A stretch of DNA of 64,000 nt from Thermosynechococcus vestitus BP-1 (GTDB taxonomy: Bacteria > Cyanobacteriota > Cyanobacteriia > Thermosynechococcales > Thermosynechococcaceae): assembly GCF_000011345.1 (NCBI RefSeq), contig NC_004113.1, forward strand, positions 558,001 through 622,000. The letters run 5' to 3'. This document shows positions 28,207 to 38,141 of this stretch, piece by piece. Under the pieces are notes generated by a model. That model saw nothing but the letters and a program-made list of their open reading frames with translations, was not told the DNA's origin and did not search any database. The position numbers and the translations under genes are program-made. How positions within the stretch are numbered: the stretch's first letter is position 1; each line of letters opens with the position of its first letter.

Positions 28207-30357
28207 ATGCAAGAGGGATTATACATTGTCCTCATCAGTATTCATGGTTTGATTCGGGGCGATCGCCTTGAACTGGGGCGAGATGCCGATACAGGAGGAC
28301 AAACGCGCTATGTGGTCGAACTGGCAAAAACCCTTGCAGCTCATCCCCGTGTGGCACAAGTGGATTTGGTCACTCGTCTGATTCCCGATGCCAAGGTCAG
28401 TCCCGACTATGCCCAGCCCATTGAGCGAATTGGCGATCGCGCCCGCATTGTTCGTCTTGCCTGTGGCCCTCGCCGCTATTTGCGCAAAGAAGTGCTTTGG
28501 CCCTATCTAGATGTCTTTGCTGATGAACTGTTACGCTATCTCCGCCAAAGTGGGCGCATGCCCGATGTGATCCACAGCCACTATGCCGATGCGGGTTATG
28601 TGGGCTGCCGTGTGGCTGGCTGGTTGGGGGTTCCCCTTGTTCATACGGGGCATTCCCTCGGACGGGTCAAGCGACAGCGACTCCTGGCCCAAGGCAGTAA
28701 ACCCGATGCCATTGAAGAGCAGTTTCACTTGACAACTCGCATCGAAGCCGAGGAGCAAACCCTTGCCAGTGCGGCACTGATTATTGCGAGTACCCACCAG
28801 GAAGTCGAAGAGCAGTATCGCCTCTACGATCAATACGACCCAGCACGGATGGCCGTGATTCCGCCGGGGGTAGATACCAGCCGCTTCTACCCCGCCCCTG
28901 TTCCAGCGGATTTACCGTTTCGCCAGGAATTGCGTCGCTTTTTGGTGGAACCAGAAAAGCCCTTTATCTTTTGCCTCTCTCGACCGGTACCGCGTAAGAA
29001 TGTGGCTGCCCTGCTCAATGTCTATGGCAGCGATCGCTTTTTGCAGGCGCGAGCGAATCTCGTTTTAGTTCTCGGCAATCGCACCGATATTAGCAAGATG
29101 GAGGCCAGCCCTCGCCAAGTCTTGATGGAACTCTTTTTGCTGGTGGATCGCTATGATCTCTATGGCAAAGTCGCCTATCCGAAAACCCACAGGAGCGATG
29201 AAGTCCCCGATCTGTACCGTTTAGCCGCGCAGCAACGGGGGGTTTTTATCAATCCTGCGCTGACCGAACCCTTTGGCCTGACGCTCATTGAAGCGGCTGC
29301 CTGTGGATTGCCGATTTTGGCCACGGCGGATGGCGGGCCCCAGGAGATTATCCGCCACTGTCGCAATGGTTTGCTCTTTGATGCCCTTGATCTAGAAGCA
29401 ATTCGCAGCGCTCTGCATCAAGCCTTTCAAAGCGATAGTCAGTGGCAGACTTGGGCAGACAATGGCCTTAAGGGGGTACAGGCCCACTACTCTTGGCACA
29501 GTCATGTGGAGATGTATTTGCAAGCCCTGGATCAACTGGCGGAAAAATCCGTGTTGCCGGTGTTGAGTGTGCAACGGCAACCGCTTCAGTGCCAGACTCA
29601 TCCACTGCCAACCACCCTGACACGGAACCGCCTGCTGACCCTCGAACGGCTGTTGATTAGTGATATTGACCATACCTTGATTGGCGATCGCGCCGCCCTT
29701 GAGCGACTATTAACCCTTCTCCAACGCCGTCCCGAAATGGGTTTTGGGGTGGCAACGGGGCGTCACCTAGAAATGACCCTAGAGGTGCTCCATGAATGGG
29801 GCGTGCCCATCCCCGATGTTTTAATTACGTCCGTGGGCAGTGAAATTTACTATGGCCCTCACCTCGTTCCCGATACCAGTTGGCAGCAGCACATTAGCTA
29901 TCGCTGGGAACCGCAGCGGGTCCGCGACACCCTTGCTGATGTGGCCGGCCTAAGGTTGCAACCCCCTGAGAATCAACGCTCCCACAAAATTAGCTACAAC
30001 GTTGACACCACCGTTCTCCCCAGCATTACACCGGTGTTGCGTCTGCTGCGGCAGCAGAAACTCCATTGTCGGCCTATTTTCTCTCACAATCAGTTCTTAG
30101 ATATTCTGCCCCTGCGTGCCTCGAAAGGCGACGCCCTGCGCTATCTTGCCCTGAAGTGGGGCTATCCGCTGCAAAAACTATTGGTGGCTGGGGATTCTGG
30201 CAATGATGAGCAAATGCTGACAGGGAATACCCTTGCTGTTGTTGTGGGCAATCACAGTCCGGAATTGGAAAAGTTGCGCGATCGCCCCCACATTTACTTT
30301 GCCAAGGGTCACTATGCCCAAGGAATTCTCGAAGCCATTGAGCACTACGGCTTCTAA
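28207..30357 (+). CDS. spsA: Sucrose-phosphate synthase with C-terminal HAD phosphatase domain
   Basis: 716 residues. The N-terminal ~460 residues form a GT-B glycosyltransferase that joins UDP(ADP)-glucose and fructose 6-phosphate (ISIHGLIRGDRLELGRDADT, HTGHSLGRVKRQ, and the nucleotide-binding FINPALTEPFGLTLIEAAAC). The C-terminal ~240 residues are a sucrose-phosphatase-like HAD domain. Its motif I is DIDHTL (D486, D488), with ATGRHLEMT, the SKGDALRYL lysine region and VAGDSGNDEQM all intact, so the enzyme may be bifunctional and release free sucrose. Start: ATG at 28207 with AGGGAG upstream; an earlier frame extension is weaker. Sucrose serves as compatible solute in cyanobacteria. Confidence 0.93.
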   Translation: MQEGLYIVLISIHGLIRGDRLELGRDADTGGQTRYVVELAKTLAAHPRVAQVDLVTRLIPDAKVSPDYAQPIERIGDRARIVRLACGPRRYLRKEVLWPYLDVFADELLRYLRQSGRMPDVIHSHYADAGYVGCRVAGWLGVPLVHTGHSLGRVKRQRLLAQGSKPDAIEEQFHLTTRIEAEEQTLASAALIIASTHQEVEEQYRLYDQYDPARMAVIPPGVDTSRFYPAPVPADLPFRQELRRFLVEPEKPFIFCLSRPVPRKNVAALLNVYGSDRFLQARANLVLVLGNRTDISKMEASPRQVLMELFLLVDRYDLYGKVAYPKTHRSDEVPDLYRLAAQQRGVFINPALTEPFGLTLIEAAACGLPILATADGGPQEIIRHCRNGLLFDALDLEAIRSALHQAFQSDSQWQTWADNGLKGVQAHYSWHSHVEMYLQALDQLAEKSVLPVLSVQRQPLQCQTHPLPTTLTRNRLLTLERLLISDIDHTLIGDRAALERLLTLLQRRPEMGFGVATGRHLEMTLEVLHEWGVPIPDVLITSVGSEIYYGPHLVPDTSWQQHISYRWEPQRVRDTLADVAGLRLQPPENQRSHKISYNVDTTVLPSITPVLRLLRQQKLHCRPIFSHNQFLDILPLRASKGDALRYLALKWGYPLQKLLVAGDSGNDEQMLTGNTLAVVVGNHSPELEKLRDRPHIYFAKGHYAQGILEAIEHYGF

Positions 30358-30396
30358 GCAGCCATCCCGTCAGATTCCCTGGGGGGCAGAGGGGCA

Positions 30397-32436
30397 CTAG
30401 AGGTGACTCAACACTTGGCTGACCACTTCTGGGCTCACGGAAATACTGTCAAGGCCCAAGTCAATTAACCAGGGCAGCCAATGGGGATAGCGGGCGGGGG
30501 CTTCCCCACAAAGACTACAGCCTAAATGATGCCCTTTGGCTCCTTGAATCAGTTGGGCGATCGCCCCCCTAACGGCAGGATGGTCTTCATTGAATTCGGG
30601 TAGTGCCGTTTCGCGATCAATGCCCAAGAGTAGTTGGGTGAGATCATTGGTGCCAATTGTGATTCCCGCAACGCCAAGATGGGCTAGATCAGCCAGCAAA
30701 AATAGAATAGCCGGCACCTCCGCCATCACCCACAATTCCACACCCGCATTGAGGGTAAAGCCATGCTCGGCCAGTGCTTGTTGACAGTAGGTTACTTCAC
30801 GGACACTGCGCACAAAGGGCAGAACAATGCGTAAAGGGCAGGTTTCTAAACGGTGGGCGATCGCCAGCGCCGACAGCTCTAAGTGAAATAGTTCCGGACA
30901 ATGGGAATAGCGACTCACCCCCCGCAGCCCCCAATCTGTTTCCGGTTCAAAGCGATGCCCCCCCAAGAGTTGCCGATAATCTGCTGGCCGTAAATCCAAG
31001 GTGCGGTAAAAGAGGGGACGGGGGGCGATCGCCCGCATAAATTCACACAGGTGCTGCACCCAGCGATCGCGCAACTCCTCAGCTTCCCCCTGCTCCAACC
31101 AATGACAGGGATGGCGATGCTCCAAAAAAGCCAGTAACATCAGCTCTGAGCGCAACAGGCCAATGCCATCACAGGGGAGCGATCGCAATAGCCGTAGGGC
31201 ACTGACTTGACTCACATTGACCATGACCTGCAGGGGCAATTGCTTAACCGCCGGGGGTGAGGGCGTTTGCGGAGGGGGAGTAGCCAGCAGCGGCAATGGC
31301 TCTGGGGGCAGTTGATAGATCGCTCCCCGGTGACCATCAAGAAACAGCGTCATTCCCGAACGAATCTGCTGTGTGGCATTGGCCACCCCCACCACCGCCG
31401 GCCGGCCCAATTCCCGTGCCAGAATTGCCCCATGGCTCGTTAGCCCTCCCTGCTCACAAATCACACCAACGGCAGCATTCACGAGGGGCAACCAGTGGGG
31501 AGGAATACTTTTGGTCACCAAAATCCGTCCAGCCACAGCAGCCGGGGCACAGGGGTCGGTGACCACAATGGCAGGGGCGATCGCCTGCCCTCCAGCAGCG
31601 GGAATTCCTTTTGCAAGTAGAGTATGCTCTACCGCCGGCGGCAAGGGGGCAACCGGCAGAGGCTCCGGCAAACACTGTCCCCACCAAACCTGTGTCTGGC
31701 TGCGATGCCAAAGCCAGAGATGGGACAGTGCCCCGCGACAGGCCTGCTGCAGGCGCTGCTCCTCGGCGGGCGTCAGCTCAATTCCCCTTGGGGGCAGGGG
31801 AATGCCTTGATGGGGTAGAGCCACACCGCTGGCGATCGCCTTCAACCTTGACTCCCTCCCTGTCCACCAGCCTGAAGCAACAATGGTACTGAGGGGGTAA
31901 AGCAAGATCAGCGCCTTGAGCTGACAAAAATCCCATCCCTGCTGCCAATAGGTATAGAGATTCTTGGCTTGAACAAGGGCAGCAAAGGCAGCTTCGATCT
32001 CCTGATGACATAGGGGCAAACTGGGATCATTTAAGACTGTGCCACGACCCAGCCCCCAAGGTAAGTCCACAGCACCCTGCCAAAGATAGGTGGTGAGAAC
32101 CAGATGACAGTCGCCCCCCTGTTGTTGCCAAAAGCGATGACACTCAGCAAAAACGGTTTCTAACTCTCCCCCATCCAAGGGCGGTAATTGATGGGTCATC
32201 TCCAAAGCCAGTGCCTTGAAATCCGCCGCAGTGGGCGGTCGCTCCTGCCAGCGATCGCAGGCTGCTTGCCACAGGGGAATGACGCCAGAGCGCAACTGTT
32301 GCCAGACACTGGTAGAAACCAACCACACAGGATGAGGCGGTGGCAAGACTGTTTGCGTCTTTTGCAGGGCAGCCAACGTTGGGGCAAGAGCTTCTGCTGG
32401 GTACTGCTGTAGGGGTTCCAGAAGGAGTGATGTCAC
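30397..32436 (-). CDS. PEP-synthase-like protein with degenerate ATP-binding domain
   Basis: 679 residues. From ~280 on it matches PEP synthase/pyruvate phosphate dikinase: the mobile phosphohistidine domain (EQGGLTSHGAILARELGRPA, with the His), then the PEP/pyruvate TIM barrel (GIGLLRSELMLL, LFYRTLDLR, GITIGTNDLTQLLLG, CSLCGEAPARYPH with the catalytic Cys). The N-terminal ~270 residues sit where the ATP-grasp domain should be but are shorter, and the usual glycine-rich and RSSA-type nucleotide motifs are not visible. The protein may therefore not use ATP directly and could be a paralogue with a changed role. Confidence 0.75.
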   Translation of the reverse strand: MTSLLLEPLQQYPAEALAPTLAALQKTQTVLPPPHPVWLVSTSVWQQLRSGVIPLWQAACDRWQERPPTAADFKALALEMTHQLPPLDGGELETVFAECHRFWQQQGGDCHLVLTTYLWQGAVDLPWGLGRGTVLNDPSLPLCHQEIEAAFAALVQAKNLYTYWQQGWDFCQLKALILLYPLSTIVASGWWTGRESRLKAIASGVALPHQGIPLPPRGIELTPAEEQRLQQACRGALSHLWLWHRSQTQVWWGQCLPEPLPVAPLPPAVEHTLLAKGIPAAGGQAIAPAIVVTDPCAPAAVAGRILVTKSIPPHWLPLVNAAVGVICEQGGLTSHGAILARELGRPAVVGVANATQQIRSGMTLFLDGHRGAIYQLPPEPLPLLATPPPQTPSPPAVKQLPLQVMVNVSQVSALRLLRSLPCDGIGLLRSELMLLAFLEHRHPCHWLEQGEAEELRDRWVQHLCEFMRAIAPRPLFYRTLDLRPADYRQLLGGHRFEPETDWGLRGVSRYSHCPELFHLELSALAIAHRLETCPLRIVLPFVRSVREVTYCQQALAEHGFTLNAGVELWVMAEVPAILFLLADLAHLGVAGITIGTNDLTQLLLGIDRETALPEFNEDHPAVRGAIAQLIQGAKGHHLGCSLCGEAPARYPHWLPWLIDLGLDSISVSPEVVSQVLSHL

Positions 32437-32510
32437 AAACGCATTTCCTTAATCGTCTCCTTAATCGTCCTTAGGGGGCTGGGAGCCGACGATCCTACCT
32501 AGGGAGATAC

Positions 32511-34742
32511 CTAGGGAGAACTGCCTTCCGTTGACTGACGGCGGCGAATGTTGAGGACATCAGTGATTTTTCTAATTTGCACCAAGAGCCGATCCAACTG
32601 CTTGGCATTCACGATATCAATACACAAATCAATCGTTGCCGTGCCCGTCGGATGCGTGTGGACATTGGCTCGCCGCACATTAATTTGATGATCGGTTAAA
32701 CGGGTCAAAATATCCTTAAGAATACCGACGCGATCAATTACCTCAATTTGCACATCCACAGGGTAGGTTTGGGGACGGTGTTGATTGACTTTGGTATTCC
32801 AACTAACCGGAATCAGGCGATCGCTCGACACCGACTCTAGGCTGCTACAGCCCTGACGATGAATAGAAATACCCCGACTGCCCAGCGTCACCACGCCAAT
32901 AATCGGCTCATCGGGCACAGGACAACAACAGCCAGCAATGTGATACACCAAGCCCTCCACCCCTAGAATCGGAGAATCACTGGGTTTTGTGGTCGCTGGT
33001 ACCCGGTTAACAGGAGCAGATTCCGAAGGCAGTTCCGGTGGAGTTGCCTCTGGACGTGCCAGGGTCATGGCCCGCAGCCGATTTACCACTAAATTCAGCG
33101 TAATTTCACCATAGCCCAGGGCGGCCACGAGGTCATCCACGCTTTGGTAGTTGCTGCGCTCTGCCACCTGCTGCATTTGCGGTGACTTCAGGAGGGCTTC
33201 CAAACCGGCTTTACCCAGTTCTTTCTCTAGTAATTCCCGTCCCCGTTGCAGATTTTCATCGCGGCGCGATCGCTTGTACCACTGCCGAATACGATTGCGG
33301 GCCGTTGTTGTTTTAACAAAGTTCAACCAATCCAAACTGGGGTGAGCTGTTTTTTGAGTGAGCACTTCGACAATGTCGCCATTGCGCAGGGGGGTATCTA
33401 AGGGCACCATCCGACCATTCACCCGTGCCCCAGCACAGTGATTCCCGACATCGGTGTGAATACGGTAGGCAAAGTCAAGGGGAGTTGCCCCCTGCGGCAG
33501 GGCAAGGACATCCCCCTGGGGCGTAAAAACATAGACCTCCTTATCAAAGAGATCATCGCGAATGCTGTCAAGATATTCCTGGGCATCCTTGAGGTCATTT
33601 TGCCAATCCAGCAGTTGCCGTAGCCACGTAAATTTTTGATCTTGGACACTCCACTGCTGCGGCAAGGAGTGACCCGTTTCTTTGTACTTCCAGTGGGCAG
33701 CAATTCCATACTCAGAGACATGGTGCATCGCCAAGGTGCGAATTTGTACCTCCAAGGGGCGGCCACCAAGACCAATCACGACGGTGTGCAGCGATTGATA
33801 CTGGTTGGGTTTGGGTAGGCTAATGTAGTCCTTGAACCGCCCCGGCACCGAAAGAAAACAGTCATGGACAACCGCCAGGGCACGGTAGCACTCATCCTTT
33901 GTGGCCACAAGGATGCGAATGCCCGCTATATCATAGATTTCATGGAATTCTTTCTGCTGCCGCATCATTTTTTGGTAGATGCTGTAGAGGTGCTTGGGAC
34001 GGCCACTAATTTCTAGGTAGCCAAAGCCCATCCCCGATAACCGCTCCTGAAGAATTTGAATTGCCTGCTGCAGTTGGGCCTCGCGATTGGCGCGCTTTTC
34101 GGCCACCAATTCTTGAATGCGGCGGTAGGCCTCTGGCTCCAGGTACTTAAAGGCCAAATCCTCGAGTTCCCACTTGATCCGCCAAATCCCCAAGCGGTTG
34201 GCCAGGGGAGCAAAGACATCACGGGTTTCTTGGGCAATAGCACGGCGGCGATCTTCCGGCAGATACTCAAGGGTGCGCATATTATGCAGGCGATCGGCCA
34301 GCTTGACGACGATGACACGAATATCCTGGGCCATCGCCAAAAACATGCGCCGGAAACTTTCCGCTTGCCGCTCCGTTTTACTAGAGAAGTTAAACTTCGA
34401 GAGCTTGGTGACCCCCTCCACCAGTTGCCGCACCTCAGCTCCAAAATTGGCTGCTAGCTCCTCTGCGGTAACAGCAGTATCCTCAATCACATCGTGGAGC
34501 AACCCCGCCGCCAAGAGGGCTGGCCCACCCCCTAAATCCCGCAAAATACTGGCCACTGCCACAGGATGGGCAATGTAGGGTTCCCCTGAGGCCCGCCGCT
34601 GTCCTTGGTGCAAGTCATAGGCAAATTGAAACGCTCGACAGACCAAATCATCCCCATTCTCAGGATTTGGATTTTGCAGGCACGTCGCTAACCAATTGGG
34701 TAATTCAATATCCGTCGGCAAGCTAGGTGCAAAAGCGTTCAT
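32511..34742 (-). CDS. RelA/SpoT-type (p)ppGpp synthetase/hydrolase
   Basis: About 743 residues. Order: HD hydrolase domain (HPVAVASILRDL, GLLHDVIEDT with the HD..ED metal residues), the synthetase domain (RPKHLYSIYQKM, ISLPKPNQYQSLHTVVIG), TGS (VFTPQGDVLALPQGATPLDF), a helical/zinc-finger-like region (HIAGCCCPVPDEPIIG with Cys residues), and a C-terminal ACT domain. Both enzymatic halves retain their motifs, so this is a bifunctional Rsh controlling the stringent response. The ATG at 34742 (MNAFAP) is preferred; a GTG at 34769 is an alternative and neither has a clear Shine-Dalgarno. Confidence 0.94.
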   Translation of the reverse strand: MNAFAPSLPTDIELPNWLATCLQNPNPENGDDLVCRAFQFAYDLHQGQRRASGEPYIAHPVAVASILRDLGGGPALLAAGLLHDVIEDTAVTAEELAANFGAEVRQLVEGVTKLSKFNFSSKTERQAESFRRMFLAMAQDIRVIVVKLADRLHNMRTLEYLPEDRRRAIAQETRDVFAPLANRLGIWRIKWELEDLAFKYLEPEAYRRIQELVAEKRANREAQLQQAIQILQERLSGMGFGYLEISGRPKHLYSIYQKMMRQQKEFHEIYDIAGIRILVATKDECYRALAVVHDCFLSVPGRFKDYISLPKPNQYQSLHTVVIGLGGRPLEVQIRTLAMHHVSEYGIAAHWKYKETGHSLPQQWSVQDQKFTWLRQLLDWQNDLKDAQEYLDSIRDDLFDKEVYVFTPQGDVLALPQGATPLDFAYRIHTDVGNHCAGARVNGRMVPLDTPLRNGDIVEVLTQKTAHPSLDWLNFVKTTTARNRIRQWYKRSRRDENLQRGRELLEKELGKAGLEALLKSPQMQQVAERSNYQSVDDLVAALGYGEITLNLVVNRLRAMTLARPEATPPELPSESAPVNRVPATTKPSDSPILGVEGLVYHIAGCCCPVPDEPIIGVVTLGSRGISIHRQGCSSLESVSSDRLIPVSWNTKVNQHRPQTYPVDVQIEVIDRVGILKDILTRLTDHQINVRRANVHTHPTGTATIDLCIDIVNAKQLDRLLVQIRKITDVLNIRRRQSTEGSSP

Positions 34743-34939
34743 GGCGGCAGGCGATCGGGAAAGCAGCACAGTGAATTCGAGTATGTATATTCTAATTCAA
34801 TTTCATCCCCTGCGCGGGGGTTCACTAGAGCGCCAACGCTTCTTGCTCTCCTAATTTTTGGAGTCACGGGTTGATAAGTTCCTGATCTTCCCTAACATGG
34901 CAACTAAGCCCGTGAATCCCTCAGAGAAAGACAAGAACT

Positions 34940-35635
34940 ATGGGAACCCCACTGACACCAATGACTCGGCATTACATCCTACGTTTGCTCAATCAAGGCA
35001 GCGATCCATTGGCGTGGCTAGAGCAGAATTTGGCAAAAGCAGCGCAGCATCAGGAGCAGGATATTCTTTCTCGCCTTGAATCTTTAGCTCCTTCAGAATT
35101 GGCAGCAGTGGAAATGATTGTGCGGCTGCACCGCTCCCTCAGTCGCACCGCTGCGGGGAATCTCGATGCCTCTGTGCAGCTAAAAAGTCTAGAACAAAAA
35201 CTATTCCATATCTTGGGGGTGACACCACCACCAGAGGGTGCTCCCTCTGGGATGACCGCCGCTTCTGCTGCTCAGGCGCCGCTGCAACTGGCTCAGTTAC
35301 TGGGGCACTTGAATCGCGTTAGCAAAGTAGCTCAAAAGTATCTAGGCAGCAGAATTGTTGCCAATTACTGGCGAGCCTCACGCCCCCCTAGTAGCTGGTG
35401 TGCTGATTTCCTTGTCAGCGATGACGGTTCCATTACCTACCACGGTCCTCTACCGCCTCAGGAGGTTTTGGTCAACTCAAGCCAACAGCAGCAATTGGAA
35501 ACGTGGTTAGTGAGTTTTGTCGATCAATGTCACCGCATTCTCCCCCTCTTCAGACAGGATCTGCAAAAGGCAAGGCTTTCGGATTCTTCCCTAGGACCTG
35601 ATGCAGAGATTACTGCTGTTGCAGATAAGCGCTAG
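34940..35635 (+). CDS. Conserved cyanobacterial protein of unknown function
   Basis: 231 residues, soluble, no recognised motif. The N-terminal helix-rich part ([22 protein letters not shown]) and a C-terminal segment ([20 protein letters not shown]) suggest two small domains joined by a Pro/Ala linker at ~95-115. The start could be the ATG at 34940 or 34961. The gene overlaps the 3' end of purE by 26 bp on the other strand. It is divergent from the RelA/SpoT gene with ~200 bp between starts. Confidence 0.6.
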   Translation: MGTPLTPMTRHYILRLLNQGSDPLAWLEQNLAKAAQHQEQDILSRLESLAPSELAAVEMIVRLHRSLSRTAAGNLDASVQLKSLEQKLFHILGVTPPPEGAPSGMTAASAAQAPLQLAQLLGHLNRVSKVAQKYLGSRIVANYWRASRPPSSWCADFLVSDDGSITYHGPLPPQEVLVNSSQQQQLETWLVSFVDQCHRILPLFRQDLQKARLSDSSLGPDAEITAVADKR

Positions 35636-36131
35636 CCCCCAGTGTTTGCAGTTTTTGATTCTTGGCGCTCACGGTGGCTGCTAATTCTTGACGATAGGCA
35701 ATCACTTGCTCCAGCAAGGTTGGATCATGACTGGCCAACAGTTGGACGGCCAATAGACCTGCATTTTGGGCATTGCCAATGGCAACCGTTGCGACAGGAA
35801 TCCCAGCCGGCATCTGCACAATTGAGTAGAGGGAGTCCACCCCCTGCAAATGGCGGCTCGGCACGGGGACGCCAATCACGGGTAGGGGGGTCAGGGAAGC
35901 TATCATGCCCGGCAAGTGAGCAGCACCGCCGGCACCGGCAATAATGACTTTTAGGCCCCGCTGATGGGCATGCTGAGCAAATTCTGCCATTGCCAGGGGA
36001 GTGCGGTGAGCTGAGAGGATAGCGACTTCATGGGGAATGCGAAAGCGTTCACAGATGGCGATCGCCCCCTGCATGGTGGGCAAATCGGAATCACTGCCCA
36101 TGACAATGGCAACCAGTGGTGTCTCTGACAT
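35610..36131 (-). CDS. purE: N5-carboxyaminoimidazole ribonucleotide mutase
   Basis: 173 residues, class I PurE of purine synthesis, moving the carboxylate of N5-CAIR to make CAIR. Visible: [17 protein letters not shown], the catalytic [13 protein letters not shown] segment, [24 protein letters not shown] and [17 protein letters not shown]. The normal homo-octamer-forming length is kept. The gene is divergent from queG (73 bp between starts). Confidence 0.95.
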
Positions 36132-36204
36132 TCCGCTACTCCCTCCGCAAACGGTGCAACCTGATCCTACAGCCCTTTCCCCAGGAGCAAGATATTATTT
36201 CTCT

Positions 36205-37143
36205 ATGGTTACTGCTGCTGCGATTAAGGAGTTTGCCCATCAGTTGGGGTTCCATCGGGTGGGGATTGTGGATTTGCGCACCTATACTGATGACCATCCT
36301 TCTGGGGTAGCTGCCCTACAACGTTGGTTAGCCCAAGGCTTCCAAGGGGAGATGGCGTGGATGGCGAACCCGCGGCGACAGAAGATTCAAGCTGTCCTAC
36401 CGGGAGCAAAATCGGTGATTTCTGTTGCCCTCAATTACTATCAGCCCGATCCACAGCCGCCTCCGAAGGTGAAAATTGCCCGCTATGCCTGGGGGCGAGA
36501 TTACCACCGGGTCTTGGGAAAACGCTTGCAAGTACTGGGGCAATGGCTTCAGTCCCAGGTACCTGAGATGGATTACCGCTGGTATGTGGATACAGGCCCT
36601 GTGCAGGACAAAGTTTGGGCAGAGCAAGCTGGAATTGGTTGGATTGGCAAGCACAGTAATGTCATTTCGCGGCAGTATGGTTCCTGGATTCTCTTGGGAG
36701 AATTAATCACCACCTTGGAGTTAACGGGCGATCGCCCCCACACCAACCACTGCGGCACCTGTACCCGTTGCTTGGCCGCCTGTCCCACCGGTGCCATCGT
36801 CGAACCCTATGTGGTGGATGCCAACCGCTGCATTGCCTACCACACGATCGAAAGCCGTGCCCCCGAACTCCCCGCCGCCATTGCTGCTCACTTAGAGGGC
36901 TGGGTTGCCGGCTGCGACATTTGTCAAGAGGTGTGCCCGTGGAATCAACGCTTTGCTCAACCTACGGATGTGGAGGACTTTGCGGCGCGATCGCCCCTCT
37001 TGCAGACTTCCCTAGAGGAACTGGCGACCCTCAGCGATGCCGCATGGGATGAACTGACCCGTGGTTCTGCCCTACGGCGAATTAAATCAGCCCAATGGCG
37101 GCGTAATGCCCAAGCGGTGCTGTCGAGCAATCCGTATGATTAA
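36205..37143 (+). CDS. queG: Epoxyqueuosine reductase
   Basis: 312 residues; the cobalamin-dependent iron-sulfur enzyme of the last step of queuosine tRNA modification. Visible: N-terminal [10 protein letters not shown], a [20 protein letters not shown] active-site region, and two ferredoxin-like clusters, [16 protein letters not shown] and [11 protein letters not shown]. The start at 36205 ([10 protein letters not shown]) matches the family; the frame runs upstream into the purE gene but those residues are not conserved. cobM in this window supplies part of the cobalamin pathway it needs. Confidence 0.93.
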
Positions 37144-37186
37144 AAATCTCGTATGATTAAAAGTGATTGAACGCGGAGGCTCACCT

Positions 37187-38086
37187 ATGGTTCGACGACG
37201 CTCCACCCCTTGGATTCATCGTTGGTCGCGGTGGTTAATTGGCGGGGTTGCCCTTGCTGGCATGATGGTAACTGCCTACCTGACGATCACTAAGATCACT
37301 AATGCAGAGGTAGCCTGCCCCACATCGGGCTGCGATGTGGTCCTCAATAGCCCTTGGGCAACTGTGTTTGGCCTCCCCCTCTCCCTGATTGGGTTTGTTG
37401 CCTACACGGGGATGCTGTCCTTGGCGGCCTTGCCCCTGTTGTTGAACCAGCCGCAGCAAAAAGAACTCCGCCGCACTGCTGAAAACACCACTTGGCTTTT
37501 GCTCTTTCTTGGGGCAACGGCCATGGCCAGCTTCAGCAGTTATCTAATGTATATCTTGTTCACAGAGATTAAGGCCACTTGTCCCTATTGCATTGCCTCC
37601 GCCATCTTTAGCTTGACATTTTTGATCTTGACAATTCTTGGTCGGGAATGGAGCGATCGCGGTCAACTCTTTTTTAACGGTGTCATTGTTGCTGTGATTA
37701 CCTTGGTGGGGGTATTTGGCATTTACAACAGCCGCATGGCCAACCCTGACGGCCCCGGCATCCCCATTGTCAATACCTCAGGTGCTGCGGAAGTTGCCCT
37801 CGCTCGCCATCTCACCCAAGTGGGAGCGGTCATGTATGGTGCCTATTGGTGTAGCCACTGTCACGCTCAAAAGGAACTCTTTGGCAAGCAAGCGGTACGA
37901 GAACTCAACTATGTGGAATGTGACCCCAATGGTGCCAATCCCCAAGTGGAACGCTGCCGCGCTAAGGGAATTCAGGCCTATCCCACATGGGAAATTAATG
38001 ATCAACTTTATTCCGGCACGCGATCGCTGAGTGAACTGAGCCGGCTCAGTAACTATAAGGGTCCAATGAACTTTAAGAACGAATAG
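37187..38086 (+). CDS. Vitamin K epoxide reductase fused to thioredoxin domain
   Basis: 299 residues. The N-terminal ~190 residues form a four- to five-helix VKOR domain with the loop Cys pair (CPTSGCDVV) and the quinone-site CPYC. The C-terminal ~90 residues are a thioredoxin-like domain facing the lumen/periplasm with CSHC. This fusion oxidises protein cysteines and passes electrons to quinone; in cyanobacteria it supports disulfide formation for photosystem assembly. The ATG at 37187 has GGAGG 7 bp upstream and is preferred over a GTG 24 bp earlier. Confidence 0.93.
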   Translation: MVRRRSTPWIHRWSRWLIGGVALAGMMVTAYLTITKITNAEVACPTSGCDVVLNSPWATVFGLPLSLIGFVAYTGMLSLAALPLLLNQPQQKELRRTAENTTWLLLFLGATAMASFSSYLMYILFTEIKATCPYCIASAIFSLTFLILTILGREWSDRGQLFFNGVIVAVITLVGVFGIYNSRMANPDGPGIPIVNTSGAAEVALARHLTQVGAVMYGAYWCSHCHAQKELFGKQAVRELNYVECDPNGANPQVERCRAKGIQAYPTWEINDQLYSGTRSLSELSRLSNYKGPMNFKNE

Positions 38087-38141
38087 GGACAGCAGATCTC
38101 GGTGATAGAATAAAGCCAACCAAGCACTATGACGGTTTTCT

